The notes below the pieces were generated by a model that was not told the DNA's origin, did not search any database, and saw only the letters and a program-made list of their open reading frames with translations. Position numbers and translations under genes: made by a program. DNA of 64,000 nt, taken from assembly GCF_020614375.1 (NCBI RefSeq), contig NZ_CP085328.1, forward strand, positions 372,001 to 436,000. Reading direction: 5' to 3'. This document shows positions 62,207-64,000 of this stretch, piece by piece (position 1 is the first letter of the stretch; each line of letters opens with the position of its first letter). The DNA is from Haladaptatus salinisoli. GTDB taxonomy: Archaea; Halobacteriota; Halobacteria; Halobacteriales; Haladaptataceae.

Positions 62207-62338
62207 ATGGCAGACAACAAATCGGGGCGAGACAAGCAAGCGGACGACGCCGAGAGATGCCAGCGAGAGCGCAGCATCGCCGAGGAACTGGAGCGTGGAG
62301 ACGAAACAGAGCCACCGGTCGCAGCGTTGTCTCACTGA
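62207..62338 (+). pseudogene. DUF5789 gene, truncated N-terminal copy
   Basis: ATG at 62207 opens a 43-residue frame, MADNKSGRDKQADDAERCQR to PPVAALSH, which matches the first third of the DUF5789 gene at 52582 (MADDKRARDKQADDEERHQS). The conserved C-terminal block is absent before the TGA at 62336-62338. It is a truncated duplicate; the sequence after it belongs to another gene. Confidence 0.7.
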
Positions 62339-62403
62339 ATACGTCCATGAGTTCATCATACCAGCCGCACCCCAGGGGGGCGGATATCCGACTGACCGAT
62401 GGT

Positions 62404-62709
62404 TTACTCGTGGTGCTGCTCACCGAATGTGTCGACCGGACTCACCTCTACGCCGCTTGTACTGTGAACGACAACCTCGTAGCCGGCATACGCAAATCTC
62501 ACTCGACCGTCTGATCGCGTGTCTCCGTCATAGGTTGGTGTGAAGAGGCGATCCAACGTATCAGGATCGATGACCTCGTAGAGCGGCGGAAGTTCACGAT
62601 ACGAGATATCGGCTGCATCGGCGACCGCCGCGACAATCTGCTGAGTTACTGACTGCTATGATGCGGCGTGGCGACGAGTGCTCGCAGGTGTGGTGGTGGA
62701 CGAAGTCAT
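62404..62709 (-). pseudogene. HalOD1 gene interrupted by an in-frame TAG
   Basis: From ATG at 62709 the minus strand reads MTSSTTTPASTRRHAAS, then TAG, then continues in the same frame with a complete HalOD1 domain: VTQQIVAAVADAADISYREL, LYEVIDPDTLDRLFTPTYDG, VRFAYAGYEVVVHSTSGVEV, ending TAA at 62404-62406. The total is 102 codons with a single TAG at codon 18. It is either a young pseudogene or starts downstream of the TAG at a non-ATG codon. It is a relative of the HalOD1 gene at 62910. Confidence 0.65.
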
Positions 62710-62909
62710 GGCGAGTACACCAGTATCTTAACTAGTACTTTGCCGCTTTTAACTCATATGTGAGGAAATGGGCGACAGCATAGCTCTCAGTAATTGGTAT
62801 TTATACTGAATAATAATAAATTGCTGACTTCTATAATGAAATAATCGACCAGAGGAACTATTATCGGTAGCACAGTAGCTGAGAGCGACTGTAGGAGAAG
62901 ACGATTCAT

Positions 62910-63218
62910 ATGGAATCAGGGGACTTCACACGCGACGATAGCGAATCACACCCCGCGTGGCACACTGAACCACCACCGTCGACGACAATCGTAGAAAGGA
63001 TTGCTGCTCGGGCGGAGGTCTCCAGCGACGATCTCGAGCCACTCTATGCGGCAATCGATCCCGATGCACTCGATGCACTGTTTGCACCGCGCCCTAATGG
63101 GAGTGACCGAACCGGTGGCCAGGTCACGTTCACGTATGCTGGCTATGCTGTGACAGTCACCAGCGATCGCTCTGGCGTCAGCATCGAGATTGATCCGCTC
63201 GACGAACACCGAGAGTAG
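62910..63218 (+). CDS. HalOD1 domain protein
   Basis: The 102-residue protein has an acidic N-terminus, then the HalOD1 core IVERIAARAEVSSDDLEPLY and AAIDPDALDALFAPRPNGSD, then VTFTYAGYAVTVTSDRSGVS. The length is normal for the family. It lies 18 bases from the end of the TrmB-type gene, which is convergent. It and the interrupted HalOD1 gene at 62404-62709 are divergent across 200 bases. Confidence 0.82.
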   Translation: MESGDFTRDDSESHPAWHTEPPPSTTIVERIAARAEVSSDDLEPLYAAIDPDALDALFAPRPNGSDRTGGQVTFTYAGYAVTVTSDRSGVSIEIDPLDEHRE

Positions 63219-63236
63219 GTGGCAGTTTTACACACG

Positions 63237-64000
63237 TTACTCGTCGGCCATCGCGGGATCGTCAGCTGGTTGCAGTCCGGACGCCATCAAGCGCCGGGCA
63301 ATCACCACGATCCCATTGTCGAAGCCTCGACCAAACACTGCTTTCTCAGTGTCGATTTCGCCAGTGGCCGTCTCGTGTACCGAACTGACCAGAATTGTAT
63401 TCTGATCAATCAGCAGCAGTCGACTAATTGTTGTCTCGTCAGCGTGAGCGCTTGGTGACCCGTTCAGCCACTCCAATCCTGAGACGAAGACCTCGGCCTC
63501 AGGCAGTGCCGCTGCAATGTGCTCGCGTAACTGGTTAGTCGCGGTGCCAATGAGGACGCTGAGGCCTGTCTCCTGCGCTTCGTGGAGTTGCTCGAGTAAC
63601 TCCTCTGTGACGGCCTCCTCCCGCCCGACGATGAGCACGATCTCCTGGCCGGCGGCATCAATAAGTTGCTGTGTCCGATTGCGTATCGGCGTGACGCCCG
63701 AGAGCGCCCACACTTCGTGGGTGATCTCCTCATCACTGTCCGGCACTGTTGGATCAATGTTCTCCAGTGCCTCAACAAGCGTGTCCGTTCGCGATTCGTA
63801 TTCTTGGCGCAGTGTCTTGGCGGCCTCCTCGATCGGCACGGCGCGGAATTGCTGGGGGTTCGAGTGCTGGATTTCGACGAGTCCTTTGGATTCTAGCACT
63901 CGAATCGCATCATAGACGCGTGTTCGGGGCACCTCGGAGGTCTCGCTGATTTCCTTGGCTGTCCCTTTCGGGAGGCGTGCTAACGCCACGAAACACCCTG
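63237..64000 (-). CDS. TrmB family transcriptional regulator (5' end beyond window)
   Basis: The minus strand carries at least 254 residues of a TrmB-type regulator: the winged-helix part (FVALARLPKGTAKEISETSE, then VPRTRVYDAIRVLESKGLVE), a coiled linker, and a C-terminal domain (GQEIVLIVGREEAVTEELLE). The frame stays open to the window edge, so the true start lies beyond 64000. Family members sense sugars or other metabolites. The target is unknown. Confidence 0.85.
   Translation of the reverse strand, partial: GCFVALARLPKGTAKEISETSEVPRTRVYDAIRVLESKGLVEIQHSNPQQFRAVPIEEAAKTLRQEYESRTDTLVEALENIDPTVPDSDEEITHEVWALSGVTPIRNRTQQLIDAAGQEIVLIVGREEAVTEELLEQLHEAQETGLSVLIGTATNQLREHIAAALPEAEVFVSGLEWLNGSPSAHADETTISRLLLIDQNTILVSSVHETATGEIDTEKAVFGRGFDNGIVVIARRLMASGLQPADDPAMADE

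Noticed and set aside
62654-62664. TAG in the HalOD1 gene as a programmed readthrough or pyrrolysine codon
   Set aside because: Haloarchaea are not known to use pyrrolysine, and no recoding element is seen; a nonsense mutation or alternative start is simpler.
1-64000. Possible CRISPR array, tRNA or rRNA genes
   Set aside because: No regularly spaced short repeats, no tRNA-like T-loop and acceptor pairs, and no rRNA-like conserved tracts were noticed in the gene-free stretches.

Overview
The window is from a halophilic archaeon (class Halobacteria). Proteins are strongly acidic. The regulators are of haloarchaeal kinds: Bat-type HTH_10, HalOD1, DUF7344, DUF5789, TrmB and IclR. The exported binding protein has a Tat signal plus lipobox, and several genes have archaeal TATA boxes about 25-35 bases before an apparently leaderless start. 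No rRNA, tRNA or CRISPR was seen. Many broken genes and insertion-sequence scars suggest a plastic accessory region, such as a megaplasmid or chromosomal island.

Region 1 (1-7 kb) holds a UspA relic, a CoA-ligase alpha-like protein, an IclR regulator, a MOSC protein, and a truncated transposase joined to a truncated sulfatase. Region 2 (7-45 kb) is a large carbohydrate-utilisation locus. It contains a second IclR regulator, three sugar isomerase/epimerase-like TIM barrels plus a relic of a fourth, four Gfo/Idh/MocA oxidoreductases, two ThuA proteins and a PfkB kinase divergent from a class I aldolase. It also has a zinc alcohol dehydrogenase, a split GH38-like glycosidase coupled to a Nif3-like protein, a GH97 enzyme, an FAD oxidoreductase, an amidase and an intact sulfatase coupled to a small Cys-rich protein. 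A five-gene Opp/Dpp-type ABC importer, a GH-like TIM barrel, and a DUF1537 acid-sugar kinase divergent from a class II aldolase and a racemase-like gene complete it. Together they look like import and breakdown of a sulfated or otherwise decorated oligosaccharide. The Gfo/Idh, ThuA and TIM-barrel complement suggests an oxidative (keto-glycoside) route beside ordinary hydrolysis; this is inference.

Region 3 (45-58.5 kb) mixes housekeeping-like genes (divergent aconitase-family protein, AI-2E transporter, CBS-HPF protein, CorC/CNNM protein, zinc ribbon, ATP-grasp protein) with decayed genes and repeats. One AI-2E pseudogene carries an exact 129-bp internal inversion. Region 4 (58.5-64 kb) is a cluster of small haloarchaeal regulators: a DUF7344 protein, two divergent Bat-type HTH proteins, three HalOD1 proteins (one interrupted by TAG), truncated DUF5789, and the 3' part of a TrmB-family regulator cut by the window edge.

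Hairpin scars resembling the right end of IS200/IS605 (TnpB-type) elements occur at three sites without any transposase gene, and two of them abut the stop codon of a convergent gene.
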